6,526 bases of DNA from Actinomycetota bacterium (GTDB taxonomy: Bacteria; Actinomycetota; Thermoleophilia; Solirubrobacterales; Solirubrobacteraceae). The notes under the pieces were generated by a model. It did not search any database and was not told the origin of the DNA. It saw only the letters and a list, made by a program, of their open reading frames with translations. The stretch lies in assembly GCA_005888335.1 (NCBI GenBank), contig VAWY01000211.1:1-6526 (forward strand). Direction: 5' to 3'. The translations under genes and the position numbers were made by a program. Positions 1 to 6,436 of the stretch are shown here, one piece after another. How positions within the stretch are numbered: the first letter of the stretch is position 1; every line of letters starts with the position of its first letter.

Positions 1-1524
1 GCGCGGGAGCACCACGGTAAGCAGGCGCCCGCGCGAGACCGGCCGGACGACCTCGGCCACGACGCGCCGGCCGCGGACGAGACGCACGCGGACGACGGTG
101 GCGCCCTCGGGGGCGTAGAGCGTCACGCGGATCCCCCGGCGGTGGGCCGCCCGCAGGGTCAGCCGCGACCGGACCCGCAGCGCCTCGAGATGAAGGCGGG
201 GTAGGGCGGCCGTCGCCGGGGCGCTCGCCGGCGTGATCGCGTAGGCGAAGGCGGCGACGGGGCTCGCGTTGACCGCCGGATCGATCGCGATCGCCTTGAG
301 CGTCTGCGAGGCGGGCACGCGGACCGGGCCCACGTAGGCGGGGCTCGCGGCCGTCGGGTCCGACCCGTCGGTCGTGTAGCGGATGCTCGCGCCGGTCTCC
401 GCGGCGAGCTCGACGCTCTGCGCCGACGCGTAGCTTCCGGCGGGGACGCTCGCCGTCGGCGCGGCAGGCGCGACCGTGTCCTTGGTGATCGTCCTCGTCG
501 CGCCGTGGAACGTGCCCGCGGTGATCTTGTAGGCGCCGGCGGCCGCGATCGGGCCGTCGGCCAGTCCGGACACCTCGGTCGCCGGGAAGGTCGCCGACCA
601 GGTGCGGCCGGTGAGGGTGGCCGCGTGCGCGACCGCCTTGCCCGTGGCGTCGGTGAGCGTCACGCTCACGGCCGTGACGCCCGGCTGGGCGCTGCCGGAG
701 ACGACGAGGTCGCTCGCCGTGCCCGCGGCGTTGAGCGGATCGTGGTCGGTGCCCGTGACGGCGTCGGGCGAGTAAGGCGCGGCTGCGCAGCTGTCGATCG
801 GGCCGGCCGTCCCGCCGGCCTCGAAGAGCGTCTGCTCTCCGCCCGCCGTGGGCGGGGCTCCCGCCGGGCCGGTCCAGGCGCCGACCACGCTGCCGGCGAG
901 CGCGAACGCGCTGTCCGCCGCGCCGAGCGCCGGCCAGCGGGCGGTCCAGTGCGCCGAGCCGGGTGCGTCGTAGGTGATGACGCCGCCGAGGTCGCCGCCC
1001 TGGGCGGAGAGGAACTGGCCGCCCGACGACCCCTGCGAGAACCGGCCGCCGGGCGACTGCAGCTGCGCATCGATCTCGGCGGCAGGTAGACGCGCTCCCG
1101 ACGGGCCGCGCGCGGTCCCGCGCACGACGAACTCGCCACCCTCGACCGCGAGCGGCTCGGCGGTGACGTCCTGGACGACCGTGTTGTCCGCGCCGATGCG
1201 GATCTGGTCGCCGGGCAGAAGTTGCGGCGTGAAGCCGTTCCAGCACCCGCCGGCGGCGCCGACGTGGGTCGAGTTCACGCCGCCCTCGGCGGGCGACGTG
1301 GCCGGGACGTTGCGGTTGGTGCCCGTGGCGATCGTCAGGCCGTCGCGGACGAGCGTCACCGCGGCGTTGTCGGCGAAGCCCGTCAGCGACACGTCCGACG
1401 TGTTCGAGGTGACGATGATGGACTTGTCGGCGCCGGCCACCGCGGCCGGAGCGGGAGCGGCGAGCGCTGCGCAGGCGAGCAGGGCCGCCGCGAGCGCGCA
1501 GGGGGGAGCGAATGGGAGCGACAT
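1..1524 (-). CDS. Secreted multidomain protein with Ig-like and CHB_HEX_C-like modules (C-terminus beyond window)
   Basis: The reading frame is open without a stop from the ATG at 1524 down to base 1 (508 codons), so the 3' end lies outside the window. The N-terminus (MSLPFAPPCALAAALLACAA) is a hydrophobic export signal. It ends either at an A-x-A type site near residue 30 or at a lipobox-like LLAC (residues 15-18); it lacks the usual basic n-region. Residues about 33-260 are a Gly/Thr/Asn-rich, beta-type region with a CWNGFTPQLLPGD stretch near 94. Residues about 267-345 look like a bacterial Ig-like module (VVSGSAQPGVTAVSVTLTD). Residues about 353-425 match the chitobiase/beta-hexosaminidase C-terminal-type fold (SIRYTTDGSDPTAASPAY, then TLKAIAID). 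Residues 440-508 are basic and beta-rich. C94 and C246 are the only cysteines after the signal and could form a disulfide. No catalytic domain is visible, so a binding or structural role at the cell surface is inferred. It is transcribed divergently from the downstream oxidoreductase. No other in-frame upstream start was found. Confidence 0.9.
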   Translation of the reverse strand, partial: MSLPFAPPCALAAALLACAALAAPAPAAVAGADKSIIVTSNTSDVSLTGFADNAAVTLVRDGLTIATGTNRNVPATSPAEGGVNSTHVGAAGGCWNGFTPQLLPGDQIRIGADNTVVQDVTAEPLAVEGGEFVVRGTARGPSGARLPAAEIDAQLQSPGGRFSQGSSGGQFLSAQGGDLGGVITYDAPGSAHWTARWPALGAADSAFALAGSVVGAWTGPAGAPPTAGGEQTLFEAGGTAGPIDSCAAAPYSPDAVTGTDHDPLNAAGTASDLVVSGSAQPGVTAVSVTLTDATGKAVAHAATLTGRTWSATFPATEVSGLADGPIAAAGAYKITAGTFHGATRTITKDTVAPAAPTASVPAGSYASAQSVELAAETGASIRYTTDGSDPTAASPAYVGPVRVPASQTLKAIAIDPAVNASPVAAFAYAITPASAPATAALPRLHLEALRVRSRLTLRAAHRRGIRVTLYAPEGATVVRVRLVRGRRVVAEVVRPVSRGRLLTVVLPR

Positions 1525-1582
1525 CCGCGCATGGTCCGGTCCGTTACGTCGTATCGGTGAGCGCAGAGCACGCGAGTGCGGC

Positions 1583-1616
1583 GCGCGTTCGCGCACGGGC
1601 GCGTGCGGGAACGCGC
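1583..1616. repeat. Near-perfect 15-bp inverted repeat between divergent genes (candidate operator or hairpin)
   Basis: The left arm GCGCGTTCGCGCACG (1583-1597) and right arm CGTGCGGGAACGCGC (1602-1616) are reverse complements at 14 of 15 positions, separated by 4 bases (GGCG). Neither neighbouring gene ends here, so a terminator makes little sense. A dimeric-regulator operator serving one or both divergent promoters is the likelier reading. GC-rich DNA readily makes short palindromes, but 14/15 with a central GTTC/GAAC block is longer than background. A CACGTG palindrome (1616-1621) adjoins the right arm. Confidence 0.55.
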
Positions 1617-1652
1617 ACGTGTGCCTGCCCGTCGGTACGACCGCCGCCGGGG

Positions 1653-1658
1653 TAGCAT
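1653..1658 (+). promoter_or_regulatory. Candidate -10 element (TAGCAT) for the LLM-SCP2 gene
   Basis: TAGCAT fits the actinobacterial TAnnnT -10 pattern and lies 12 bases before the ATG at 1671. Initiation 6-9 bases downstream would give a leader of only about 4-7 bases. No good -35 hexamer is seen. An alternative is an ECF-type promoter: GGAAC at 1608-1612 and CGTC at 1630-1633 are 17 bases apart. The GGGA at 1665-1668 is too close to the ATG to act as a ribosome binding site. Confidence 0.4.
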
Positions 1659-1670
1659 CGCCGCGGGACG

Positions 1671-3407
1671 ATGCGCTTCGGCATCTTCTACGAGCACCAG
1701 CTGCCGCGCCCGTGGGACGAGGAGGCCGAGCGCGGGCTCTACGCCGACGCGCTCGACCAGGTCGAGCTCGCCGACCGCATGGGCTTCGACGTCGTCTGGG
1801 AGGTCGAGCACCACTTCCTCGAGGAGTACTCGCACTCGTCGGCCTCCGACGTCTTCCTCGGCGCCTGCTCGCAGCGCGCGCCGCGCATCCGGCTGGGCTT
1901 CGGGATCCTGCCGCTGCCGCCCGGCTACCAGCACCCCGCCCGGGTGGCCGAGACCGTCGCGACGCTCGACCTCGTCTCGGGCGGGCGGGTCGAGTTCGGG
2001 ACGGGGGAGACGTCCTCGGGCATGGAGCTCGCCGGCTTCGGCGTCGAGCGTGAGACCAAGCGGGCGCAGTGGGCCGAGGGGCTCGACGTCGTGACGCGGA
2101 TGATGGTCGAGGAGCCGTTCGCCGGCTGGGACGGGCGCTGGTTCGCCATGCCGGCGCGCAACGTCGTGCCCAAGCCGGTGCAGCGGCCGCACCCGCCGCT
2201 GTGGGTGGCGTGCTCGCGCCGCGAGACGATCCGCCTGGCCGCCGAGAAGGGCCTCGGCGTGCTGTCGTTCTCGTTCATCGAGCCCGAGGACGCGAGGGCG
2301 TGGGTCGACGAGTACGAGGCGATCATCGCGAGCCCGCGCTGCGTGCCCGGCGGGTTCGCCGTCAACCCGCGCTTCGCGGTCACGCTGCCGATGATGGTCG
2401 CGCGCGACGAGGCCGACGCCATCGAGCGGGGCATCGACGGCGCGCATTTCTTCGGCTTCTCACTGGCGCACTACTACGTCTTCGGCACGCACCGTCCGGG
2501 GCGCAGCAACATCTGGGAGGAGTTCCTCGAGCGCCGCGACGAGATGGGCTTCGCGCGCTCGATCATCCGCGCCGACCAGGCGCCGCTCGGCGTCAAGATC
2601 CTGCAGGAGGGCTTCGGGTCGCTGCGCGGGGCGATCGGCACGCCCGACCAGGTCCGCGACCTCGTGCGGCGCTACGAGGCGGCCGGCGTCGATCAGATGA
2701 TCTTCGTGATGCAGGCGGGCCGCAACCGCCACGAGCACATCATGGAGGCGATCGAGCTCTTCGGGACCGAGGTGCTGCCCGAGTTCGCCGAGCGCGCCGA
2801 GGAGGCCGACCGCGGCAAGGACGAGCGGCTGGCGGGCGCGATCGAGGCGGCGCTTGGCCGGCGGGCGCCGGTGCGCGAGGCCGACCCGGCGTACGTCGTG
2901 GGGCCCATGGACTCCGGCCCGCCGGCCCTCGATCGCGCCGCGGCGACCGACGGCACAGGCGGCCGCATGCGCGAGGCGCTGGCGGCGCGACTCGCCGAGC
3001 GCGGCGAGGCGGCCTTCGGACGCTTCGTGCACCGCGCCGACGACCGGCGCCTCGAGCGCACCGTCGGCTCCGAGCCCGGGCTGCGCTTCCTGTTCGGCGG
3101 CATGACCCATCGCTTCCGCCCGGACCGCGCGCTGGGCTTCACCGGCGAGATCCTCTACGAGCTGCGCACCGCCGACGGCCGGGTCAAGCCGTGGACGATC
3201 GAGGTCGGCGCCGACAGCGCCCGCGCGCGCCCCGGCCGGGGCGACGACCCGCGTGTCACGATCCGCGCCGGCCTCGCCGACTGGGTGCGCATCACCGGCC
3301 GCGACCTCGACCCGGGCCACGCCCTGCTCACCGGCCGCCTGCAGATCGAGGGCGACATGCTGATCGCGATGCGGCTGGGGGAGATGTTCGGCGAACCGCC
3401 GGTCTGA
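1671..3407 (+). CDS. LLM-class flavin/F420-dependent oxidoreductase fused to a C-terminal SCP2 domain
   Basis: The 578-aa protein has two parts. Residues 1-375 are a luciferase-like monooxygenase (bacterial luciferase superfamily, TIM barrel using FMNH2 or F420). The start MRFGIFYEHQ, the EHHF at 45-49, HPARVAETVATLD at 88-100 and SGGRVEFGTG at 103-112 are family hallmarks, and IGTPDQVRDLVRRYEAAGVDQMIF closes the barrel. A charged linker (about 376-432) leads to residues 433-578, which resemble an SCP2 sterol/lipid-carrier domain (GFTGEILYEL near 489, then LLTGRLQIEGDMLIAMRLGEMFG at the end). A single LLM domain is usually about 300-380 aa, so the extra length is the fusion. The SCP2 part may present a hydrophobic substrate to the flavin site; the substrate cannot be read from sequence. 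The protein is probably cytoplasmic, as no signal is seen. The ATG at 1671 begins exactly where the family's first beta strand starts. It is followed by a 71-base gap and a separately controlled gene. Confidence 0.95.
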   Translation: MRFGIFYEHQLPRPWDEEAERGLYADALDQVELADRMGFDVVWEVEHHFLEEYSHSSASDVFLGACSQRAPRIRLGFGILPLPPGYQHPARVAETVATLDLVSGGRVEFGTGETSSGMELAGFGVERETKRAQWAEGLDVVTRMMVEEPFAGWDGRWFAMPARNVVPKPVQRPHPPLWVACSRRETIRLAAEKGLGVLSFSFIEPEDARAWVDEYEAIIASPRCVPGGFAVNPRFAVTLPMMVARDEADAIERGIDGAHFFGFSLAHYYVFGTHRPGRSNIWEEFLERRDEMGFARSIIRADQAPLGVKILQEGFGSLRGAIGTPDQVRDLVRRYEAAGVDQMIFVMQAGRNRHEHIMEAIELFGTEVLPEFAERAEEADRGKDERLAGAIEAALGRRAPVREADPAYVVGPMDSGPPALDRAAATDGTGGRMREALAARLAERGEAAFGRFVHRADDRRLERTVGSEPGLRFLFGGMTHRFRPDRALGFTGEILYELRTADGRVKPWTIEVGADSARARPGRGDDPRVTIRAGLADWVRITGRDLDPGHALLTGRLQIEGDMLIAMRLGEMFGEPPV

Positions 3408-3462
3408 CGCGCTCGTTGCCATCTGCATGACGAGAAGGCTTGCGCCGGGGTCGGACGGAATG

Positions 3463-3476
3463 CGAACATGCGTTCG
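3463..3476 (+). promoter_or_regulatory. LexA/SOS operator (CGAACATGCGTTCG)
   Basis: This 14-mer matches every position of the Gram-positive SOS box CGAACRNRYGTTYG, and the CGAAC/GTTCG core of the mycobacterial form TCGAAC-N4-GTTCGA. The arms are perfect inverted repeats. It ends two bases before the ATG of the Y-family polymerase gene at 3479. It overlaps a possible -10 (GAACAT, 3464-3469) placed 18 bases after a TTG-type -35 (TTGCGC, 3440-3445). LexA bound here would cover the promoter and start site, so the downstream genes are predicted to be repressed until DNA damage. That the match sits directly before an error-prone polymerase subunit gene makes chance unlikely. Confidence 0.9.
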
Positions 3477-3478
3477 AC

Positions 3479-4657
3479 ATGACCGTTGTCGCCGTCCTGC
3501 TCCCGCGCTTCGCGCTCGTGGTCGCCGCCGGCGGGCGCGCCGCGCTGCTGGCCGAGCCCGCCGCGCTCGCGCCCGAGCCGGGGCGCGAGCAGTTCGTGGG
3601 TGAGGTCTCGCCGGCCGCCGAGGCCTTCGGCGTGCGGCCGGGGATGCGGATGGGCGAGGCGCTGGCGCGCTGCCCGCGCCTGGCGCTCGTGCCGCCCGAC
3701 CCGGTCGGCACGGCCGACGCCTGGGAGCGGGTGCTCGAGCGCCTGGAGTCGATCGGCGCGGCGGTCGAGTCCGACCGGCCGGGCGCGGCCTGCTTCGCCG
3801 CCGGCGGCCTGCGCCGCCTGCACGGCGGCCACCTCGACGGCACGCTCGACGCCGCGCGGCGCGCGCTGGGCGCCGGGCGGGCGCGGCTCGGGGCGGGGCC
3901 GTCGCGCTTCGTCGCGCTGGCCGCCGCGCATCGCGCGCGCCCGCGTCGGGGACTGGTGCTCGCCGTGCGCGACCTGCCCGGCGAGCCGGTGGGACTGCTG
4001 CGCCTGCGCCCGGCCACGGCGGAGCTCCCGGACGCGCTCGAGCGGCTCGGCATCACCACCCTCGGCGAGGTGGCACGGCTCGGGCGCGCCGACCTGGCCG
4101 ACCGCTTCGGGCGAGCCGGCCTCGCCGCGTACGAGCTCGCCCACGGGCGCGACGAGACCCCGCTGCGCCCGCGGGTCCCCGGCGAGGTCCTCGAGGAGGC
4201 GCTCGAGCTGCCCGAGGCCGGGTCCGGCGTCCAGCTCGAGCGCGCGCTGCACCTCCTCGTCGACCGCCTGCTCGCCCGCCGCGAGCGGCGCGGGCGCACG
4301 ATCCGCGCGCTGGCCGTGGCCGCCCGGCTCGTGGAGGGCGGCACGTGGCGCGAGCGCGTCGTCTTCCGAGAGGCGCTCGCCGACGCCGAACGCATGCGCC
4401 TCGCGCTGGGACGGCGGATCCTCGAGCTGCCTGCGCCCGCCGAGACGCTGCGGCTGTCGGTCGAGCGCTTCGGCCCGCCGGGCGGCGATCAGCGCGCGCT
4501 GCTGGACGACTCGGCGCGCCGGCGCCGCGCCCGGCTGCGCGAGGCCGTCCGGCAGGCGCGCGCGGCCGCCGGGCCCGACGCCGCGCTGCGCGTCCTGGCC
4601 GCCGATCCCGACTCGCGCGTGCCCGAGCGCCGCGCGGTGCTGACCCCCTTCGAATGA
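3479..4657 (+). CDS. imuB: ImuB-like Y-family DNA polymerase homologue lacking catalytic carboxylates
   Basis: The 392-aa product follows the Y-family layout: palm/fingers (about 1-170), helix-hairpin-helix (about 182-220, LERLGITTLGEVARLGRADL), little finger (about 235-335) and an ImuB-type tail ending in PERRAVLTPFE. The metal-binding residues are gone. The first motif reads VVAVLLPRF where active enzymes have a D-x-D pair, and the SIDEAF motif aligns with RPGAACF (residues 100-106), replacing D and E with G102 and A103. As known for mycobacterial ImuB, such proteins act as scaffolds joining the clamp, an ImuA-type protein and DnaE2 during damage-induced mutagenesis. The clamp-binding motif is degenerate (QRALL at 338-342, against QLSLF-type). 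The ATG at 3479 is preferred over an in-frame TTG at 3440: it gives the normal family N-terminus and leaves the LexA box outside the gene. The stop overlaps the next gene by 4 bases (ATGA). Neither imuA nor dnaE2 is in the window. Confidence 0.92.
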   Translation: MTVVAVLLPRFALVVAAGGRAALLAEPAALAPEPGREQFVGEVSPAAEAFGVRPGMRMGEALARCPRLALVPPDPVGTADAWERVLERLESIGAAVESDRPGAACFAAGGLRRLHGGHLDGTLDAARRALGAGRARLGAGPSRFVALAAAHRARPRRGLVLAVRDLPGEPVGLLRLRPATAELPDALERLGITTLGEVARLGRADLADRFGRAGLAAYELAHGRDETPLRPRVPGEVLEEALELPEAGSGVQLERALHLLVDRLLARRERRGRTIRALAVAARLVEGGTWRERVVFREALADAERMRLALGRRILELPAPAETLRLSVERFGPPGGDQRALLDDSARRRRARLREAVRQARAAAGPDAALRVLAADPDSRVPERRAVLTPFE

Positions 4658-4899
4658 CCGGTCCGCGCCGGCTCAACGAGCCCCGCCCGGCGCGCGTGCG
4701 GGCGGACGCCGGCGGGCGGCCGCTGGCCGTCGAGGGGCGCGCGGTCGAGGCGGTCCGCGAGTCATGGCTCGTCGAGGACCGGTGGTGGACCGACCGGCCG
4801 TTGCGGCGGCGCTACTGGGAGGTCGTGACCTCCGACGGGAGCGACGTCGTCGTGTTCCGCGACCTCATCGCGGAAAGCTGGTTCGCCCACCGCGCGTGA
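4654..4899 (+). CDS. Small DUF6504-like protein coupled to imuB
   Basis: The 81-aa product has no signal or membrane segment. It starts at an ATG overlapping the imuB stop (ATGA), so translational coupling and shared SOS control are expected. The first 30 residues are Arg/Pro/Ala-rich. The core holds a Trp-rich pattern, SWLVEDRWWTDRPLRRRYWEV (residues 37-57, W38, W44, W45, W55), then two beta strands ending FRDLIAESWF. The spaced W/WW/YW pattern recalls DUF6504, small actinobacterial proteins that I remember being encoded beside Y-family or DnaE2 polymerase genes; this assignment is from memory and was not searched. Biochemical function is unknown. Its position suggests an accessory to the mutasome. 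A longer in-frame start upstream (4345) would lie inside imuB and gives an Arg/Ala-rich out-of-frame translation, so it was rejected. Confidence 0.85.
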   Translation: MTGPRRLNEPRPARVRADAGGRPLAVEGRAVEAVRESWLVEDRWWTDRPLRRRYWEVVTSDGSDVVVFRDLIAESWFAHRA

Positions 4900-4902
4900 A
4901 TC

Positions 4903-4928
4903 GTCACGAAGTGGTGTGGCGCCGTGAC
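4903..4928. repeat. Short inverted repeat GTCACG-N14-CGTGAC
   Basis: Two 6-base arms (4903-4908 and 4923-4928), with centres 20 bases (about two helical turns) apart, fill the 52-base gap before the Flp-leader gene. The spacing suits a dimeric regulator, but arms this short can arise by chance. A CAAGCT hexamer (4940-4945) six bases before the ATG at 4952 is a weak -10 candidate. Confidence 0.3.
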
Positions 4929-4951
4929 ACGTCGCCGCCCAAGCTGGCGCC

Positions 4952-6208
4952 ATGGCGAGCGAGCAGGGGCAGGCCTCCGTGGAGTACCTGGGCGTGGTGG
5001 CGGTCGTGGGCGTGCTGCTGGCGGCGCTCGCCGTGCCCGCGCTCGCCGGGCGCGATGTCGCGGGCGCCGTGGTCGCCGAGGTTCGCCGGGCGCTGTGCAT
5101 CGTCGCGGGCGGGCAGTGCTGGCTGGACCGGCGCCCCTGCGTGGTCGCCTCGAGCCAGGTCACCGACGACGGCAGCGTGGACCTCGCCATCATCCGGATC
5201 GGCTCGCGCGAGGTCGTGCTGCGCCAGGAGCGCTCGGACGGGACGGTCGCGGTCACTTTCCTGCGCGACCGGCTCGCTGGGCTCGACCTCACCGCCGGGG
5301 GAGGCGCGCAGCTACGCGTCGGCCGCACGACACTACGCCTCGGCACGCAGGCCGAGGCGACGGTCCTCGCCATGCTCGGCTCGGGCACGACCTGGGTGCT
5401 GCGCGACGCGCGCGCGGCCGACCGCCTCGTGCGTGGACTCGTGGTCGACGGGGCGGGCGACCTCGGCCGCCGCGTGCTGCACGGTGGTCGCCCCGACACG
5501 CGGGGCGCGCCGGCGCCGGCGTGGAGTGCGTCGCGTCGCGGCCTGGCGGTGACGCTCGTCGCGGCGACGGCGGGCGCGGGGCACGGCGGCGCGCTGCGGC
5601 TCGGCTCTGAGGACCTCGCTGGTGTGGCCACGCAGCATGCGACCGGGCGGCGGACGTTCGTCGTGCGCCGGCGGAACGACCTCGTCGGCTCGATCACGCG
5701 TGGACAGTCCGACGTGCTCGGCGGCGCAGGCGCCGTCGACGAGCTCTACACCGTGACCGTCGACCGCGTGGGGCGACCGCTCGACCTCGGCGTGCTGCGC
5801 GGCGGCGAGGTCGGCGTGCACATCGGCGGCCCGGCGCCGCTGCGCGCCCTGCGCGGCGCGCGGCGCTGGGAGGCCGAGGAGCACCTCGACCTCAGCGACC
5901 CCGAGAACCTCGCCGCGGCGCGCGACTTCCTGCGCGAGGTTGTCGCGCCCCGTCCGCGCCTGGGTGCGGCCGTCGCGGTGTCGGCCGCCCTGCGCCGGCG
6001 CCTGGACGAGGCCGGCGTGCTCGACGTGCGCGCGTACGCGCTGTCCGGCGTCGCGACGGGGATCGGCGTGGCGGTGGGGACCGGCGTGGGCCATCTGGGT
6101 GCCGGCTATGAGCGGCGCCACCAGCGCCTGCGCCTGGTCGGCGCCGCGCAGCGCGGGCCGGAGGGGCTGTGGCGCGCGCGGGACGACTGTACGCGGGGCG
6201 TCGCGTAG
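4952..6208 (+). CDS. Uncharacterised 418-aa protein with Flp/Tad-type class III prepilin leader
   Basis: The N-terminus reads MASEQG|QASVEYLGVVAVVG, which fits the Flp prepilin rule G|xxxxEY exactly (G6, E11, Y12). A hydrophobic stretch follows to about residue 32. A TadV/prepilin-peptidase type enzyme would cut after G6, and the protein would be handled by a Tad-like assembly or secretion system; none is visible here. Flp pilins are about 50-80 aa, so this is far longer. The body is beta-rich (residues 70-170: LAIIRIGSREVVLRQ, SDGTVAVTFLRDR). It carries RRWEAEEHLDLSDPENLAAA in the second half, a Gly-rich segment (362-386) and an end LWRARDDCTRGVA. It has exactly four cysteines (49, 56, 63, 413), an even number suited to disulfides outside the cytoplasm. 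No enzyme motif was recognised. The ATG at 4952 is chosen because it puts the leader at the very N-terminus; no Shine-Dalgarno is present. It lies on the same strand 52 bases after the DUF6504-like gene, and could be read through from it or have its own promoter. Confidence 0.87.
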   Translation: MASEQGQASVEYLGVVAVVGVLLAALAVPALAGRDVAGAVVAEVRRALCIVAGGQCWLDRRPCVVASSQVTDDGSVDLAIIRIGSREVVLRQERSDGTVAVTFLRDRLAGLDLTAGGGAQLRVGRTTLRLGTQAEATVLAMLGSGTTWVLRDARAADRLVRGLVVDGAGDLGRRVLHGGRPDTRGAPAPAWSASRRGLAVTLVAATAGAGHGGALRLGSEDLAGVATQHATGRRTFVVRRRNDLVGSITRGQSDVLGGAGAVDELYTVTVDRVGRPLDLGVLRGGEVGVHIGGPAPLRALRGARRWEAEEHLDLSDPENLAAARDFLREVVAPRPRLGAAVAVSAALRRRLDEAGVLDVRAYALSGVATGIGVAVGTGVGHLGAGYERRHQRLRLVGAAQRGPEGLWRARDDCTRGVA

Positions 6209-6348
6209 TCGTGCCTCGGTGTCCTGCAGCTCCGCCCGTGCGGTGCGCCGGGTCGCGACGGCGTGGGATTGCTCTGAGGAGTGAGGCGCTTGCGGGGCGC
6301 GACCCGCGCGGCCGTCCGTCTGCGGCCCACGGGCCCGTCCGTTCGCTC

Positions 6349-6387
6349 GTGTCAAGAACGGATCCGTCATGAGCCTCTTCTCGACAC
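6349..6387. repeat. Palindromic repeat unit 1 (GTGTCAAGAA ... TTCTCGACAC)
   Basis: The 10-base arms (6349-6358 and 6378-6387) pair at 9 of 10 positions around a 19-base loop. Inside the left half is the perfect palindrome ACGGATCCGT (6358-6367). The core GTCAAGAA to TTCTCGAC spans 35 bases (6351-6385), exactly as in unit 2. There is no T-run, so an intrinsic terminator is unlikely. Confidence 0.7.
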
Positions 6388-6407
6388 TCGGCGCGCCCGC
6401 TGGCGCA

Positions 6408-6436
6408 TTGACGCTCGCAGTCATCGCACGCGTCAA
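6408..6436. repeat. Alternative inverted pair TTGACGC / GCGTCAA overlapping unit 2
   Basis: TTGACGC (6408-6414) is the reverse complement of GCGTCAA (6430-6436), which is also part of unit 2's left arm. The two pairings exclude each other. It may be a further degenerate copy of the same motif between the two units rather than a functional switch. Confidence 0.45.

Larger units (their letters stand above)
1525..1670. promoter_or_regulatory. Divergent intergenic promoter region
   Basis: These 146 bases separate two genes read outward from it, so promoters for both must lie here or overlap the gene starts. It contains a strong inverted repeat and a -10-like element (listed separately). Upstream of the minus-strand gene I see no convincing Shine-Dalgarno sequence and no clear sigma-70 hexamers. 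Confidence 0.6.

Noticed and set aside
505..1089. Plus-strand open frame of 194 codons inside the secreted-protein gene
   Set aside because: The translation is Arg/Gly/Ala-rich with no motif, and it is the shadow of the minus-strand gene, which has domains and an export signal.
3412..3434. CTCGT/ACGAG inverted pair after the LLM-SCP2 gene as a terminator
   Set aside because: Only a 5-bp stem with a 13-base loop and no T-run; not distinguishable from chance.
3440..3478. TTG start giving 13 extra residues on ImuB
   Set aside because: It would place the LexA box inside the coding region and add a charged stretch before the usual family N-terminus.
6324..6335. GGCCC-AC-GGGCC palindrome as a terminator of the Flp-leader gene
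   Set aside because: The two-base loop cannot form the full stem, there is no T-run, and it lies more than 100 bases after the stop in GC-rich sequence.
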